A stretch of 64,000 nt of DNA from Capitulum mitella (GCA_030062745.1 CP099842.1:2604001-2668000), one strand, 5' to 3'; counted from the stretch's first letter, positions 1 to 13,046 are shown. Made by a program: numbers and translations. Notes: generated from the sequence alone by a model not told the origin.

Positions 1-1037
1 CGTGTCTGCAGACACAATCAGGACCTTAACCGGAGCCAGATCGCCGACTCCCCCGCCCCCACACGCACACACAGCAGCCGCCGCTTTAATCACGGATCTC
101 TCCACGCGGCGCCGGAACACACAACACAACACAACACAGCTCCGGCGGCTGCCCGGAGCCGCGTCGATCGGCTCGGTTTCGCGGCTGCCTCACACAGGTG
201 GAAAATCCGGCCGACCGGCGTGCGGCCGGCCGACCTACAGGGGCTTCGGCGACATTGGCAGACAGTGGCCACTTGTACCGTAATTTCCATACAAACAGGC
301 GAGGCCGCCGCCGCCGGCGCCCCGCTGTAATCCGCCGCCGACCCGGTCACAAATACGGCCGAAGCTCCATCGACACCGCGCATGATTGGATTACATCCGG
401 CCGGCGACGGCGGCGGCCGGCGGCGCCGCGGGTCACGCGGACTGGCTCGCCGTGGCCGGCCGACCTGACGGCGGAGCTCGGCCGGCTGAGGCGGCCGCGT
501 GACGGTTACTGGGATCACGGCCACCGTCCGGGCCGCCGCAGACCGGCCGGACCGAGCGGCCGACACGGGCACTGCCAGCCCGGACAGACGGAACTCGCAA
601 TGTCGGGGAGGTTGACTGAGCCATGGCTGCAGGCCAGTTTTGTTTTGGTGTTTTGGTGACGTTTTTAGTTTTGGTGACGGATTTTGGGGTGCATATTGGG
701 CTCCTGTTTTGACCTACGGCTGAAAACGAATCGCAGCGAAGTTCTGAGCAGCATTCTGAGCAGCGAAGCAGCATTCTGACGACAACCTGGCTTCTTTTCC
801 TTCAGGCGACATGAATGAATTAGCGAGTGGTTTATACTCGTATGACAGTCAGAGAATCAGGTTATTCGTAAATTACTGACCTAGTCCAGCTTCAATAGCA
901 ATCGCACGACTACGATGTGATGTTCAGTAAATTTTACTGTTAACAAAATAATGAACTTTGAATGGTGTTCTTTCCGGCCTAGGGCCTACGCCAACAATCA
1001 GTTACATAGTAACGATGCTATCAGTGCTAGAACAAAC
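1..1037 (-). other. intron after Ig9, no further exon recognised
   Basis: It begins with GTTTGT after the Ig9 exon. The part at 15-600 is very GC-rich and CpG-rich with many CGGCCGG words. Near 741-780 GCAGCATTCTGA recurs. No fibronectin exon was seen. Confidence 0.65.
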
Positions 1038-1189
1038 CTTCGATCTCCAGGCTCACTGAAAGCCGGGCTTCTCCGCGGCTGTTTTTCGCTACACAGCTGA
1101 AGAACCCGGAATCCGGTGGCACCGCTTCCAGAAGTCGTAGAGTGGACCGGGAGGCATTACGGGCCCCGGTCCAGTGGCGGATGTGCAAT
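1038..1189 (-). CDS. Dscam: Dscam exon, Ig9 second half
   Basis: This 152 base exon reads LHIRHWTGARNASRSTLRL, then PPDSGFFSCVAKNSRGEARL and VSLEIE. It follows the Dscam pattern of IREE-LSTG--SSL-I---ERSDS-LFTCVA-N-FG. The acceptor is CTTCAG and the donor is GAAG followed by GTTTGT, phase 1. It is the last exon visible; the next should begin fibronectin domain 1. Confidence 0.91.
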
Positions 1190-1926
1190 CTGAAGAAAAT
1201 TAAATGCCGTCCCTGCTCTGATCCGAGACGGGCCATGCCATGGGACCGAATTAACGGAACGAAAAGACACCCTGTGTGGTGCGGTCCCTTTAACAGAGGA
1301 GCAGGAGTTCCACGAAACGGAACCACCGGCTGGTGTTCGTGCAATCTTTCAATGCATGAATTGATGGTAGAACACGTGTTTAACTGATGCAAGCAGGGAG
1401 CGAAGACAATTGGACACCCGTGGTTTCTTCAAACAACGCCACATCGACATAAAAACTGCCAAAACTTTAGGCCAAATTGTGCGGCCTCCGCTGTTCCACA
1501 ATGCAGCTCAGTATCGTCGTTTAACTGTATCGGCGTTCTTGGACAGAATATACAGTACGTACAATCGACGTCAATTGCACTATTTGCCGAAGTAAATGCA
1601 GACGCGAGACAAATACATCGCGCAATGGCCCCTATATACTACGAAAAGCAATAACCCGGCTGACATCGTACCACTTTGTGCAGGCAATCAGCATCCTTTC
1701 ATCACTCTGCACAAAGCGCCATCTGCGCTTGTCATCAGCTGGCGAAACAGTGACACTATTTGAGCTTCATGACATGTTCGATTTTCGCGTGACGCATGGC
1801 AGCGTGCCGATGTGGGTGAGACCGCGAATGCGCGCGACACGTGTGTTTGCATGCGCGTGGGACTGCGTGTCTGTTGCCTCAGAACAGAAGGGGGACTGGA
1901 GAGCAGTTCGTTGGATTTGTGCTCAC

Positions 1927-2068
1927 CGAAAGTCCTCCTGAAGCGGCTGGTTTTCGTGAAGCCACTGGAGGGTCATCGGCTCGTCCCCAGCCGGGTCACA
2001 GGTCAAGGTCACATTCTGTCCCTCTCTGGCGCGGACGTGGCGTGTGGCTGTGCTAAATGACGGCATCG
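1927..2068 (-). CDS. Dscam: Dscam exon, Ig9 first half
   Basis: This 142 base exon reads AMPSFSTATRHVRAREGQN, then the first cysteine in VTLTCDPAGDEPMTLQW and LHENQPLQEDF. Dscam Ig9 has APP-F------ARRGE-A-LQC-AKG-KP--I-W. The acceptor is TTTTAG after a pyrimidine run and the donor is TTCG followed by GTGAGC, phase 2. An NVT site is present. A long CT microsatellite lies just upstream in the intron. Confidence 0.92.
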
Positions 2069-2148
2069 CTAAAAGAGACAGGCCAGTTAAAGCATAAGAC
2101 ATCATAAGTTTTTTCCAGCTACCCATTAACGGGTAGGCCGCGCCTTAC

Positions 2149-2256
2149 TCCCTCTTCTCTCTCTCTCTCTCCCTCTCTCTCTCTCTCTCCCTCTCTTTCT
2201 CTCTTTCCTCCTCTCCTCTCCTCTCTTTCTCTCTCCCTCTCCCTCCCTCTCCTCTC

Positions 2257-2324
<68 letters not shown>

Positions 2325-2336
2325 TCTCTCTCTCGC
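2149..2336 (+). repeat. CT-rich microsatellite
   Basis: About 185 bases of CT dinucleotides carry CCT and TTT interruptions. It lies in the intron upstream of the Ig9 first-half exon, so on the transcript it is a GA tract. Long charged ORFs here are artefacts. Confidence 0.97.
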
Positions 2337-3541
2337 TTGCTCGCTCGCGTCTAGCAGCTTCGAGCGTTTCTTGCACCAGCTCCCATTTTTGAGGACCAGC
2401 CATATTCCCTGCAACCCGGAAAAAGCGCGGCATAATTAAAGATACAAGAGACTCGAGCAGTCAGCTCTCCCGCCGGCGGCACATCGCCGCGGGCTCATTC
2501 GGCGCAAATGAACTCCGATTCCGGCGGGACGGCCGTCCGCCGTCCCAGCCCGAGCCGCCGCGCCGGCGGCGCCGGCGGCGCACCTAGCCCGATGCGCCGG
2601 CCGGCCGCCATCAAGATCGCAGCCGCAAAAACGTCGCGCCCGACGCTGTGAACCGGCGCGACGCGGCGCGTCGTCCGCAATCGCGGCCGATCGGGCGCCG
2701 CCGGCCGTGTTTTTACAATCGGAACAGACCTGTCGTGCAGAGCGGGACGGGTGCAGCGGCACGGCGCGGCGCGGCCGCGGCGCACAAACACGCGGCGGAC
2801 ACGCCGCGCCGGCGCCCGGACGGCGGGCCCCCAGGTGTCGGCGGGCAGAGGCTGCAGACGGGGGGGGGGGCGCAGCACGGCTGGGAACTAACGGCCCCGG
2901 CCGGCCGTAACTCTTGGCTTCGATCAGCATCGTTCCGGCCGATAGCCGACCCGGCCGGGGCATGATCTATCGCACGAACGATTCGGCTGCGAGACAATTC
3001 CTTTTCGACGCGGCAGCCGCCGGGGAATTCTGTCCGACGACAAATATCTCGGCCATAAATGAGGGGCTGTTTTTTAAAGCTTCACTTTCCTTAATTTCCT
3101 AGCAGAGGCAGCTGCAGTGTGTTTCTTTCCTCACCGCAAAATAACGTAGGGGAATCATGTCTCGTCATTGGCTAGCCTAAGTAAAAGAGCAACATATATT
3201 TCATCATCTTGTCGGAAACAAGGACGTATGGTCCATTATTTTCCCCGGGGAAAAATCGCCTCCAGCTTGTGGTGGCACCTACAAAACAAGTATCAGTCTT
3301 GTCCACAGGGCGTCAGCCAAATATCGTAAAAAATAACGCAATTTCGGTGATATATTTCATGGCACAGGTCTTCCTAGATTGCCGCACATTTAACAAGGAT
3401 GCCGACTAAACAACTCCCCCGAAAAATGATCCTGTGTGTTTCATCCGGGCGACGAAAGATATTGGCTCATTTTGGCACCTGCACTGCAGATGGCATGTCG
3501 CCGGTGCCAGCCAAGTTCTCACCAGCGGCGGTTCTACATAC

Positions 3542-3712
3542 CGAACACTTCCAGCCGAGGCATAGTGCTGAGACCGACGCCGACGCCGTTATAAACCTCG
3601 CAGAGGTAGGCGCCCTCGTGGGCGGCCGCCACGGAGCTGATGAAGAGGGTGCCGTTGGCCATGACGTCCACGCCGGAGACGGCCGCCGCCGGCAGCTCGA
3701 ACCCGCCCACGT
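3542..3712 (-). CDS. Dscam: Dscam exon, Ig8 second half
   Basis: This 171 base exon reads DVGGFELPAAAVSGVDVM, then ANGTLFISSVAAAHEGAYLC and VYNGVGVGLSTMPRLEVF. Dscam1 has EGYYLCEAINGIGSGLS at the second cysteine, a close match. The acceptor is CGCCAG and the donor is TTCG followed by GTATGT. An NGT site is present. Confidence 0.94.
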
Positions 3713-5441
3713 CTGGCGGGGCGGAGACAGACAGAGGGTGGTGGTTAGAGGGACAGGGGGTGAACTGGCCGCCTACACCGGACCACCGGTTATCGTCTGT
3801 CACTGGCGTTCATAAATTCCGGAAAAGCTATAATGGAAATCGTCCCAGTGCCTCAAAATACGTCGAATTAGAAACGAGCATGCGCGGTATGCCTGAACTT
3901 CTAGGTATTGGGCTATGTTGGCTACCATCTGGAAGAAGAAATGACATCGCTCGTTTTTCATCACTTTCTCTTAAGCACCATAAACAATATCACTCGATAA
4001 AATACATTATTAACATAAAAGTAAGGTCTTAAGAATTGCGGCCGACGGGTTACACTGTTCAAGGGCCTTTTTTCAGAGCTAATTCTCTGTTTATTCGGTA
4101 CCTGATATCTCGGGAGCTAATCATCCTATTTTATTACGATATAGTTCAAACAGATCCTTCCAACATAGCTTGCAATCATGCATGCTTCGGATATTGTCAG
4201 TGGAGAGATGCCAGGAATAAACGGAAATAAGACCCAAAGGTCCAAAACATATGTAAGGACAGCACAATTTCACACGCATGCCATTGGCCTATCCATGAGT
4301 CATAAAAGGGAGGACAATGTAAAGAATTTTTTGTCTTCCTTACGACCCTTGAAGTCTGACGGCACTTGTCATGATTTACTATGAGTTTTCTATAAACTGT
4401 AAATGCAAGCAAACAAAAACTGCCCAGCAATGGTGGTGACAGAAACCAAGAATGAAGATTCGCATCTGGACAATTTTTACTGTATGTGCGTCCTAAACTG
4501 ATGTCAGTGTCGTGGCTGTTTGCACTTGAGATCTAAGCATTGTGCTGGCGTAGTACTATACATTACAAAATTACAACAGACATCAACGGCGTAGCCAGGA
4601 ACCTTACATAGGGGCACTGCTTGTTTCCTCCCTGCATGTGCGCTTTAACAGATTGATAGGGTCTAAAACGAGCCCAAAATAGTGATTGCGGCCCATCACT
4701 TATTCCCTGCACTATGACATTTACCGATGGTAGGCCAGACGTCTGAAACAGGAGGCTTAAATGAAAGCAGTGCGCGTCTGTTACACTTCTGTCATGGTAC
4801 GAACGGTTCCGCGGTGCTTAGTGAGATCTATGGATAAAAAATAAGGTCACCCAAAATCCCCTTTGGCAATATACACCATATATGTCAAACCGAATACACT
4901 ATGCGTAAAAGTCGCAAACCGCAAACAGTCGCCCTTGCGTTCGCACTGCACAGATGGCAGGTTTATACCATGGCCCATAAATTAGCATGCGAGTGCCCAT
5001 TAGTAGCCTCCTGCATCCGCTTTTACTGTCGTAAAGCGACACTTATTTTCCAAAATAAATAAAACGGCGAATAAAACACAAAAGTGTTTAAAGTCCGTGC
5101 TTCCTTACAACTTCTCTTTTGATTTGTCAGTCAGCTTCAAAATGTCAGACGTAATATCTCATTCGTGGAAATCTCCCCCATATCTGACGCAGAACGGTGC
5201 AGTTGGGACGGTAACATGAAGTTAATTGAGATCGGTCTTTTAATAAGTTCGCGGAATTCCAAGACCCATGCGGTTCTGCCTTTAATATTTTACGGCAGAA
5301 ACCTTTATCAAAGACGGCTACCCAGAGGATATCCCCACGCTTGTGGGCCCAAAAACCAAGACTCCACGGAAAGTGCCATTTGGAAGCAAACGACAGTCAT
5401 CCACAAGCAATGGCCCATTGCCAGTCTCAAGAATGCCTTAC

Positions 5442-5558
5442 CTTTTTTCTTCCACTTGACCTCAGGAGCAGGAAATCCTTCAGCCGAACAAGGCATGACT
5501 GCATTGGAGCCCAGTGACGCAGCCACATCTTGGGGCTTCTTGACCCACTTAGGAGGCA
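5442..5558 (-). CDS. Dscam: Dscam exon, Ig8 first half
   Basis: This 117 base exon reads VPPKWVKKPQDVAASLG, then the first cysteine in AVMPCSAEGFPAPEVKW and KKK. Dscam has VPPRW-LEP-D ... V-C-A-GFP-P-VTWKK here. The acceptor is TCTCAG and the donor is AAAG followed by GTAAGG. An earlier exon phase of 1 restores the V of VPP. Confidence 0.94.
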
Positions 5559-8443
5559 CTGAGAAACGAAGGAATGTGTCAGCATAGTCCGAATCTACAA
5601 CAGCGATAAGGTGACTTAGCAGTAAGCTTGGAATTGAGCCAATATTTTCATAAAGTATTGCTTGAGGAAATAAGTGTCATACTGCAAGCATGGCATACAC
5701 AATTTCCATTTTATTTTTTTCTTATTATTTTTGAGCGACCAAGCCATGACCTCAGCAACATTCTTTACACCGTTGTGTGGCGTAATTTCCTTTCCACTGG
5801 ATGCCTTGGCTTCCAATCCTTCTCGGTGTGCAAGAATAGCACGGATTCTTCTTGACTTTAACCCCATCCCAGCACCCATCGCGTTAGGGCGCTTTCCCGT
5901 ATGGGGGCTCATTGGGCCCCCCTGAAATCTCAAGAACTGCCCGTCCGATTTCATCGCAATAAACGACAGTTGATTCGGCATGACGTAACCTACGTATTTA
6001 CAAAAAGAAGTTTCCAAAACCTTTAGAGGGTGATTACACGGAACAAAAAAGTCGGAAAGGGGCATTTCTTATTTATTATTACTCCACTGCGTATGGATTG
6101 ACCTTGACGCAACCGGCATGAATCGAAAACTAACTGATGGGACTTTTCCCATCGGTCCATACGTTTCGTATTTTAAAAAAAAACCATAGTTGTCCACAGG
6201 GCTTGGGGAAATGGGAGGAATAGTTTTTGAATAATGAATAACGTAGAACCTAACTTTTTTTGCTTTTTTTGTAATCATGTTGTGTTGAAGAAGTACAAAT
6301 CGTACTACACTGTTTGTAAATGCTGGCATAGGCGGCGCCAGGAACACGAGAAAGAAAGAACTGTCGTGATCGCATGTTCATTAGGTCACATTACAACCTT
6401 CGACATTAAATGACCCCAAAAATAGCCTCGGGGTCACATGGTATGGCCTTGATTTCATCTGACAGTGTCTGAGTACATTTCCAATCATTTGAATTGACTA
6501 TGTTTCTAAAAGCCCTGTTTATGGCCGTCGTGACATGGGGTGCGCACGCGGACATTTTAGGTCATAGCTTCGTGACTCGACCTGGCATGCACCCGAAACT
6601 GAATACAACAACAGACGACAATGTGCTGAGTCACGCATGTTCCGGATCTTGCATTTTGAAAACTGACGTCAAAAACATTTACATAAAACCAAATTTTGGC
6701 ATTTCGCCTTGACTGAAGTGAAAAGTGTCTTGTAAGTGATTTCAGATCAACAACAATATTTGTTTTATATTTGCCCAGTTATTCACCTATGCGCTCACAT
6801 AGGCTTTAAGTTCTACCTTAGAAACTGTATTTTGGGCAGCCAGTTTTCCTATTGCCTTCAATAATGCCGACAATGGCCAAAGGTGTTTCTCAAAAACTTG
6901 GTCTAGTCCTGCCCGTGAACAATACAAATTTATGAAAATTTCGCGCAATACTCAGGAAGTTTGGGTAGGAAATGCCACCAAGTTTCTTGAAAACCTTGTA
7001 TATGGCAAGCAAAAACCGAACATGGGAAAAGTGTTCAGGCACAACCATTACAAAGGCTCTCAACATTTTCCACAGGTCACATACCAGGTTCTGCTATTTA
7101 AGATTTTTGCCGCGGTGCGTTATCGATTGGGTGAAGAAAAAAACATACGGTCAAAACGTTAATTTAGAAATGTTGAGCCACACCCCCAGAGAGTTTAATA
7201 ACCTTCATTCCCTGTGAATAATGATTCTGACGCCGATTATTTCAATTCAAGTTTGATGCGCATGTTCTGGGAATGGCCTAGTGGTAATTCTGATCTTTAA
7301 CTTGACACCTGCTCGTTGCATTTTTGGTTCTAAGGCAAAGCATTTCTGGAAGAAGGAATGCAATGTCCTGGCACAAATGACAGTTTTCCTTGTGGTCGGA
7401 CAACAGTGAACAAATTGCGGGTGATGGTCAACATTGGAAATTGTCAATGGTGACGTAGTGGCAGCCGCTGATGTTAACCACGACTGGTGACGACAGCGAT
7501 GACACGATGGCTGGCGATTCAGGTTGCATGTTTCATGTTCCCAGCAAACCGGATTCCCTATGCCATCTTACAGGCAAACATCTTAACAGAACTGCATTTG
7601 TAACGGCATGTGGCAAAACTCATAGTGCATTCGGCAGGCAACAGCGCTTTAAAAACCTACGTGTTGTCTCGAATTTTGACCTCGCGCTATTGCCCTCGGT
7701 CAGAAATCAAGCCATCACCTCCGTTGTCAAAGAATTATTTAACCCGGTCTCATGCAGCATTTTGTAAAACCGAGGTGCCAAGATACCCTATCTAATCATT
7801 ACTGAAAAATAACTACTGCTATTTTCAATACGCGCGCTATCCATAAAGTTCGTGCTTTTAAAATGAAAAATCAATAACTGAATAACCTCTTATTTGTGAA
7901 AGGAATACAAATCTTCAACTTTGTTTCCACGTACACTTAAACTTAAAAAGAATATTTAACTCGCCAGCCTGGGGGTGAAAAACCATTTCATCCAAAGTCC
8001 AGATCATCAAACTCAAGGCCTTCGACCCCTCGTTCGGAGATTTCCAGCTTCTCATCAATAGATATTCCATCTCGCATGCTGGCCGTTTAAGATTTTGTAC
8101 ATCCTGTGACTCATTGGCTGAAATGCTTTGAATTAACGTGGGCGTGCAACTACGTATTTATTGTGCATGCTTGAATAACCTGCCTTTTTTATATTTATTT
8201 ATATGTATTATATTATATCCATTTATTGACATTTCATGAATATGAAGCTGGACATCGTAGCCGCCCTGTTGGTGTGGACCGCCCGAAGACGTACGTACAC
8301 GCAAGTACACGTAAGTACACGCACATATAAACATACACAAAAACACCTGGGACATCGGAACTCACAACTGCCCCTGGCACGGTATACCGTCCCGCCGTAC
8401 ACGTCCCGCCTGGCCGGGCAGACTGCGCCGCGGGCCCGCTCAC
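5559..8443 (-). other. 2.9 kb intron between Ig7 and Ig8
   Basis: It carries the dispersed repeat copy at 5,890-6,010 and a short ACGTAAGTAC-type repeat at about 8,288-8,335 near the Ig7 donor. No gene was seen. Confidence 0.75.
5890..6010 (-). repeat. dispersed repeat family, copy 1
   Basis: On the minus strand this copy reads CATGCCGAATCAACTGTC, then GCGATGAAATCGGACGGGCAG and TTCTTGAGATTTCAGGGGGG. It aligns with the copy at 29,110 over about 80 bases at roughly three matches in four, and shorter with 55,340. Confidence 0.72.
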
Positions 8444-8722
8444 CGTTGACGCGCAGCTCCGCCGTGTAGCTGGAGGCTCGCGCAGCGTTCTCGGCGCGGC
8501 ACGTGTAATTGCCGGCGTGCCGGAGCGCGGCGCGCTCGATGATGAGGCTGCTGCTGTAGCGGTCGGTGGAACGCTGCTCCACCTCGGGGTCGTCCAGCGG
8601 CCGGCCGTCCCGCAGCCAGCTGAGCGTCAGCGGGGTGTCGCCGCGCTTCACGAAACAGAGCACCTGCACGCGTTCGCCGGTCGAGTAGTTGCCCACCATG
8701 AAGGGGCGGATGGACGGCGGCA
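8444..8722 (-). CDS. Dscam: Dscam exon, complete Ig7 (equivalent of Dscam1 exon 9)
   Basis: This 279 base exon encodes a whole Ig domain. It reads VPPSIRPFMVGNYSTGERV, then VLCFVKRGDTPLTLSWLRDG and LIIERAALRHAGNYTCRAEN, ending TAELRVN. Dscam1 exon 9 variants have the same P-I-PF ... C-V--GD-P--I-W--NG ... H-G-YTC-A-N layout and the same single-exon structure. In hypervariable Dscam there are tens of copies here. A full copy would leave an open frame of about 90 codons, and I see no second one in the flanking 2.0 and 2.9 kb. The acceptor is CTCCAG and the donor is AACG followed by GTGAGC. Confidence 0.95.
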
Positions 8723-10720
8723 CTGGAGGCAGAGCGCACCGCGCGACGGTGAGGTTCTGGCAGCGGTCGGCAGGAGACGACGTGAGGTCGTGACGGGAAG
8801 TCTACTGTTTTATCAAGTATGAATTGTCCGTGTCACTGAACAACAGGCTAATATATGGCATGTTGTGCAATTAACAAAGTATTGCCAGGTTACGTAGCCT
8901 CATTTTATATTCCGGTTCAAATATAGCGCCTTAGTTTGCATGTCAGGTTTCCAATCACGGCTGTACTGCTTTGGCCCATGATTTCAATACTGGAGGGGAT
9001 TTTATTTCTTCCAGTGACCAACTCGGTACCCGTGATCATAACAATGATGTAAAACTGTTAGAGTCCCGAACAGTGGAACTGACCAGCGCGTAACCTAAGG
9101 GGACCCAGGTCGAGTAATCTCTGAAACACGGACCCACTGAGGCACTGAGAATAAATGGAGCTGAGAATACGATGCGTCAATCAAGTGGGCACAAGGTGAA
9201 TGGGCAGCCATACATGATTAAAATGCATGTGGCTATGTCAAGCAGCAAATCGCCTTCTGTCTTCCACGACTGTGCAACACGCGAGTGTACTCTGGAAAAC
9301 TATCGCCACCTGACTGTGGACGCCAGAAAGACTCCGGCACGTGCCGAGCTACATTTTCAGTTAGGACGAACTGCATCATGCATACCCGCTGTCATCGAAC
9401 ACCCCAAGCGGTCCTCTCCATATTTACTGAGCGGCGGCAAGTTAGTCGTGCTCTGGCGCAACAACATGCCAGCACAGCGAACTGCAGACATTGGCTTGAC
9501 GGTAACGTCATAATGCAGCAGCGCTCATCGAGAAGCTAGTAATTCTGGATTTAATGATATGTGTGAAACCAATGGCTGTGTAATTTTGTAAACGTAATAG
9601 CCTGTTTTGCGTTCGATTGGGGATCACATTCAAGGACACTCGTCCATACCAAAAACCGGCAGAATGACAGTCATATGCCACACAACTCGGCTTCTATTCT
9701 TCAACTACTGGGAAGGCCTGTGCGCGTTTTAACACAGGCTCTTCTAGTGATATTTATGTTATGCTCACAACTAAATGAAGTTCAAGATTCCAATCTATTG
9801 TAGTTAAGTCTACACACCGATTAAATTCATATGTATCATCAGGCCATCCAACGTCCTTGAACAACTACATGCAGGTGGCAACATTTCATCAGTTTGCATC
9901 TACGTAATTCACGCACTTCGGCAAATCCTAGAATGGCAAACGCCAAATTAAAATTTCGCTGCAACAGAATGATCATCATAAAACCGATGTGAGCTCTAGC
10001 CAGCTTGCGGAGGACTGCGTGTCTGATCTCCTCAGCGCCTGTTCGCGGTATCTGGAAAAGGCGGCTCCGCGAAGCCGGGCCAGGAAAGCAATCACCATTT
10101 CTCACGCGTCAGCTCACACGCTGCTAACACGGCGCCGCGGCCGGTGTGAATTCTGTGAGGATCCTGCAGCGTTTGTTTAACGCTCTCGATCCTGCTCAAT
10201 TTCGTCCGCGGGGCCGGTCACGAGGAGCGTCGAAGTTCGGTCTCGCGGGACGATAGCTGGCTCAGACGATTACCAAATGAGATTGAATCCTTAGAATAGC
10301 GCGCAAGCTGATTTGTCCAGATACTCCGAAGTGTTTGAAAAGACGTCATACTGGAAGGAAGAGAAATCGAAATGGGCAACGGCTGAGAGAAATGATTGCG
10401 TCGCTATGTGACGCGATCCCTTGAACTGAAATTTTGGAACTCGTGTTTTCTGGTAAAATATGGCATATAATCAGCCGGAAAAAACGGTTGATTAATTATG
10501 GGTTACAACCACTGACCAGATCAACAGGCACACGATTCGTCACATCAAAGTGGCTTTCTGAGAACTGAAAGATAATTCACAAACCAGGCGCGTTACCCAG
10601 TCACGTTCATGCCTCCTATGTGTCACAAAGGTTCCAATTACGGTGTCAAGCTGCCATGCAACAAAACGGCGCACCTGCAACATTAATAAAGGCCGGGTAT
10701 CTCCCAGAATTCAGACATAC
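8723..10720 (-). other. 2 kb intron between Ig6 and Ig7
   Basis: The mixed sequence contains no repeats of note and no second Ig7-like exon. A full Ig7 copy would have left an open frame of about 90 codons. Confidence 0.8.
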
Positions 10721-10882
10721 CTAGCACCTGGAGGTTCACGCGGCCGGTGGAAGTGACCTCCCTGTCGCCTTGCGCCGTGCAGCTGTAGGTGCCGCCGCTT
10801 TCTGCCCGCTGCACGTGCTCGATCAGCAGGGTACCATTAGGGAACACCGTCTGGTGGCGGTTCGCCGGCAGCGTCTGTCCTG
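10721..10882 (-). CDS. Dscam: Dscam exon, Ig6 second half
   Basis: This 162 base exon reads GQTLPANRHQTVFPNG, then TLLIEHVQRAESGGTYSC and TSTGRVNLQVL. LP-NRRQ-VFPNGTL-IE is the Dscam Ig6 signature. The second cysteine is present, as is an NGT site. The acceptor is TTCCAG and the donor is CTAG followed by GTATGT. The junction to the next exon restores QVLVPP, as in fly Dscam. Confidence 0.94.
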
Positions 10883-11904
10883 CTGGAAACGGCCGCAGGC
10901 ACTTTGGACGCAGCTCGGATGCCAGCCGAGCAGCTGACAGCTCGGCGAAACCATTTTGTCGACCGATGCAGACTTGAAAATCTTTTCAAACGATCATAGC
11001 ATCGGCGCATGTGCAGAAGTTATTCATCACATTCCGAGAATTGTAAATCCTGTTCAGTTTTGCACACCAGATGGGATGTACGTGGCTCAAAAGCCGAACG
11101 ACGTGATCATCGTAACGGAAATGGGAATATGAAGATGACCCTGGCCAAAACAAACGTTGCAACTACAGAATCCTCCACTTTGCACCACTCTCTTCCTTTG
11201 CCGATATTCATGAACATTGGTAATCTTTTGCATATACAGCCTTTACATCAACAATGCGATAATTCGTCTTCCAATTAAGTAATTTATGAGACTACATTCA
11301 TGATCACTGTGTCTCCTGACATTCTTCGGATGATTGGCCCTGCTGTAACAATGAATAATCACGGGGTCTGTTCTGCTCTGTTATCCTGTTTCGTTTTCCT
11401 CCGCTGAACCTTATTATCCGTTCCACCTTGAACCGACTCTCGGCGAAACAGACAGCTGTCCGCGATCCTTTACTGCGTAATGACGGATTGTCAGCTGTCT
11501 AAAACGACCAAGTTATCCAAGCCATTGGTATAAACACTATTGTCTCTCAAAGTCAATACTGCGTCGATATAAATGTGAAGATGGAATTTGTTTGTTGTAA
11601 ATGTGGTCGTAATGTCTGTTGTAGTGTTCATCGACCAAAATGAAAAAGAGAACATGGAAATATTATTCCGTCTTGACATTAGGACACTGCGCAGTTTTAC
11701 GCCGTCTGTAAACGTGGGCGATGCCTCAGAAAAAGCGCACAGTCCTTTTCAACAGCACTATTACATAGCTTAAAAAAGACAGCTAAAACCTACGTTTAAC
11801 ACGTGCGTCGCTGAACAGAATACTTTAATCGTTGCTGGAAACTCATGCGTTTTGCGAATCTGACTTCCGACATCAGTCTGAAATCCAAATCTACACGACG
11901 TCCT

Positions 11905-12990
11905 AATTTGTACACTGAAGCTGCACGGCACTGAAACCTCCTGGTTCTCGGCTTATCTCCGCGACGCACCCCGAGTGTGTCTTTGGGCGATGGCTTTGGA
12001 GGTAAGGTGACCTCACGGCCCCTCTCCAACAGCATGGCTGTCCTTCAGGGATCGGCTCTCGGACCTCTGCTCTTTGCAGTCCTCTCCAACGAACCAACGT
12101 CATTTGTTGCTGGTTCCGAAATTTTTCAGTACGCCAGTTATGCCCAAATTTTGATAAGCGGCAGGAAGGACAACCTCCGGGGCCTCATCTCTCGTGTGGA
12201 AAGCTCGCTCGAGTCGATTGGTAGATGGTTCCGTGCGAATTCACGCAAAGCAAACGTGGGCAAAACGCAAGTGATCGCTTTCGGAGACCACCAAAGTCTA
12301 AGCAGCCTTCCAAATTTTGCAGCCAATTTTCTCGGTGTCATATTCGAACCATGCGAGAAGGTGAGGAGCCGGGGGGTCACCTTTGACCAGGTCGTGTCGT
12401 GGGGCGCACATGCGTCAAGATGAGACGCCGTTGTAACCGCATGCTCGCCGGCCTGTCACATGTGCGCCACAGCATCCCAGAGGTGTCACTAGGGTGGCAT
12501 CACCACCTTGGTGACCGCCTTAGTTCTCTCGCACGTTTTATGTTGTCTTTCGGTGTACGGTAATTATTCAAAAGCGAACTTCGAAAGAACTGAAAAAAAA
12601 ATCTTTGACTTTACAACAAGTCATTTTTGGTTACATGTCTGACCACGTATCGGACCTGTGAGAAAAGCTTGGGCGGCTCACCGCACAACAGCTGGCGCAT
12701 CACAGCCTGCTAACCCTAACGCACCGAGTCCTCATTCATGTCCACTCCGAGTCTCTGGCCTCGAGTTTTGGGTCAACCGCGACTGGACAGAAAGGACGAC
12801 CAGACAAGACAGGTTGCTCTACCACCCCTCCTCCCAGCCGCAGAATGAGGCCGGGACGAGACGGGTTGGGTACCGAGCCCTGGCCATGTACAGCGGGCTG
12901 GTGAACGACGTCACGTCCCCCTGGGCAGTCTTTTCCCGGGCCGTGATGCGACAGCAGCTAGCCGCTAATCGTGCGCGATGGTGAGCAGTA
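11905..12990 (+). pseudogene. decayed non-LTR retrotransposon (LINE) reverse transcriptase fragment
   Basis: The plus strand carries pieces of a LINE reverse transcriptase in shifting frames. First comes SWFSAYLRDAP, then a frame change to SLGDGFGGK, then LQGSALGPLLFAVLSNE, matching the conserved PQGS-LGP-LF block. The catalytic YADD has become YASY, so the active-site aspartates are lost. ESIGRWFRANSRKANVGKTQ and RSRGVTFDQ follow, then a stop at 12,421. Further pieces read RRCNRMLAGLSHVRHSIPE and, from about 12,660, WVNRDWTERTTRQDRLLY and SVFSRAVMR-like ends. The 5' end is truncated. Jockey/CR1-like placement is from general resemblance only. It lies antisense inside the Ig6 intron. Confidence 0.85.
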
Positions 12991-13046
12991 GGATTTGTCT
13001 AGTATCTTGTGTGCGTGGACTTTGATTTCCTTGGACAAGTGCATGT

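Larger units (their letters stand above)
1190..5441 (-). other. introns between the Ig8 and Ig9 exons
   Basis: Three introns lie here: 3,713-5,441, 2,069-3,541 and 1,190-1,926. The middle one holds the CT microsatellite (2,149-2,336), a CpG-rich block (2,460-3,030) and an 11 base G run at 2,860. I see nothing else. Confidence 0.78.

Noticed and set aside
2119..2433. Glu/Arg-rich open frames
   Set aside because: Translation of the CT microsatellite.
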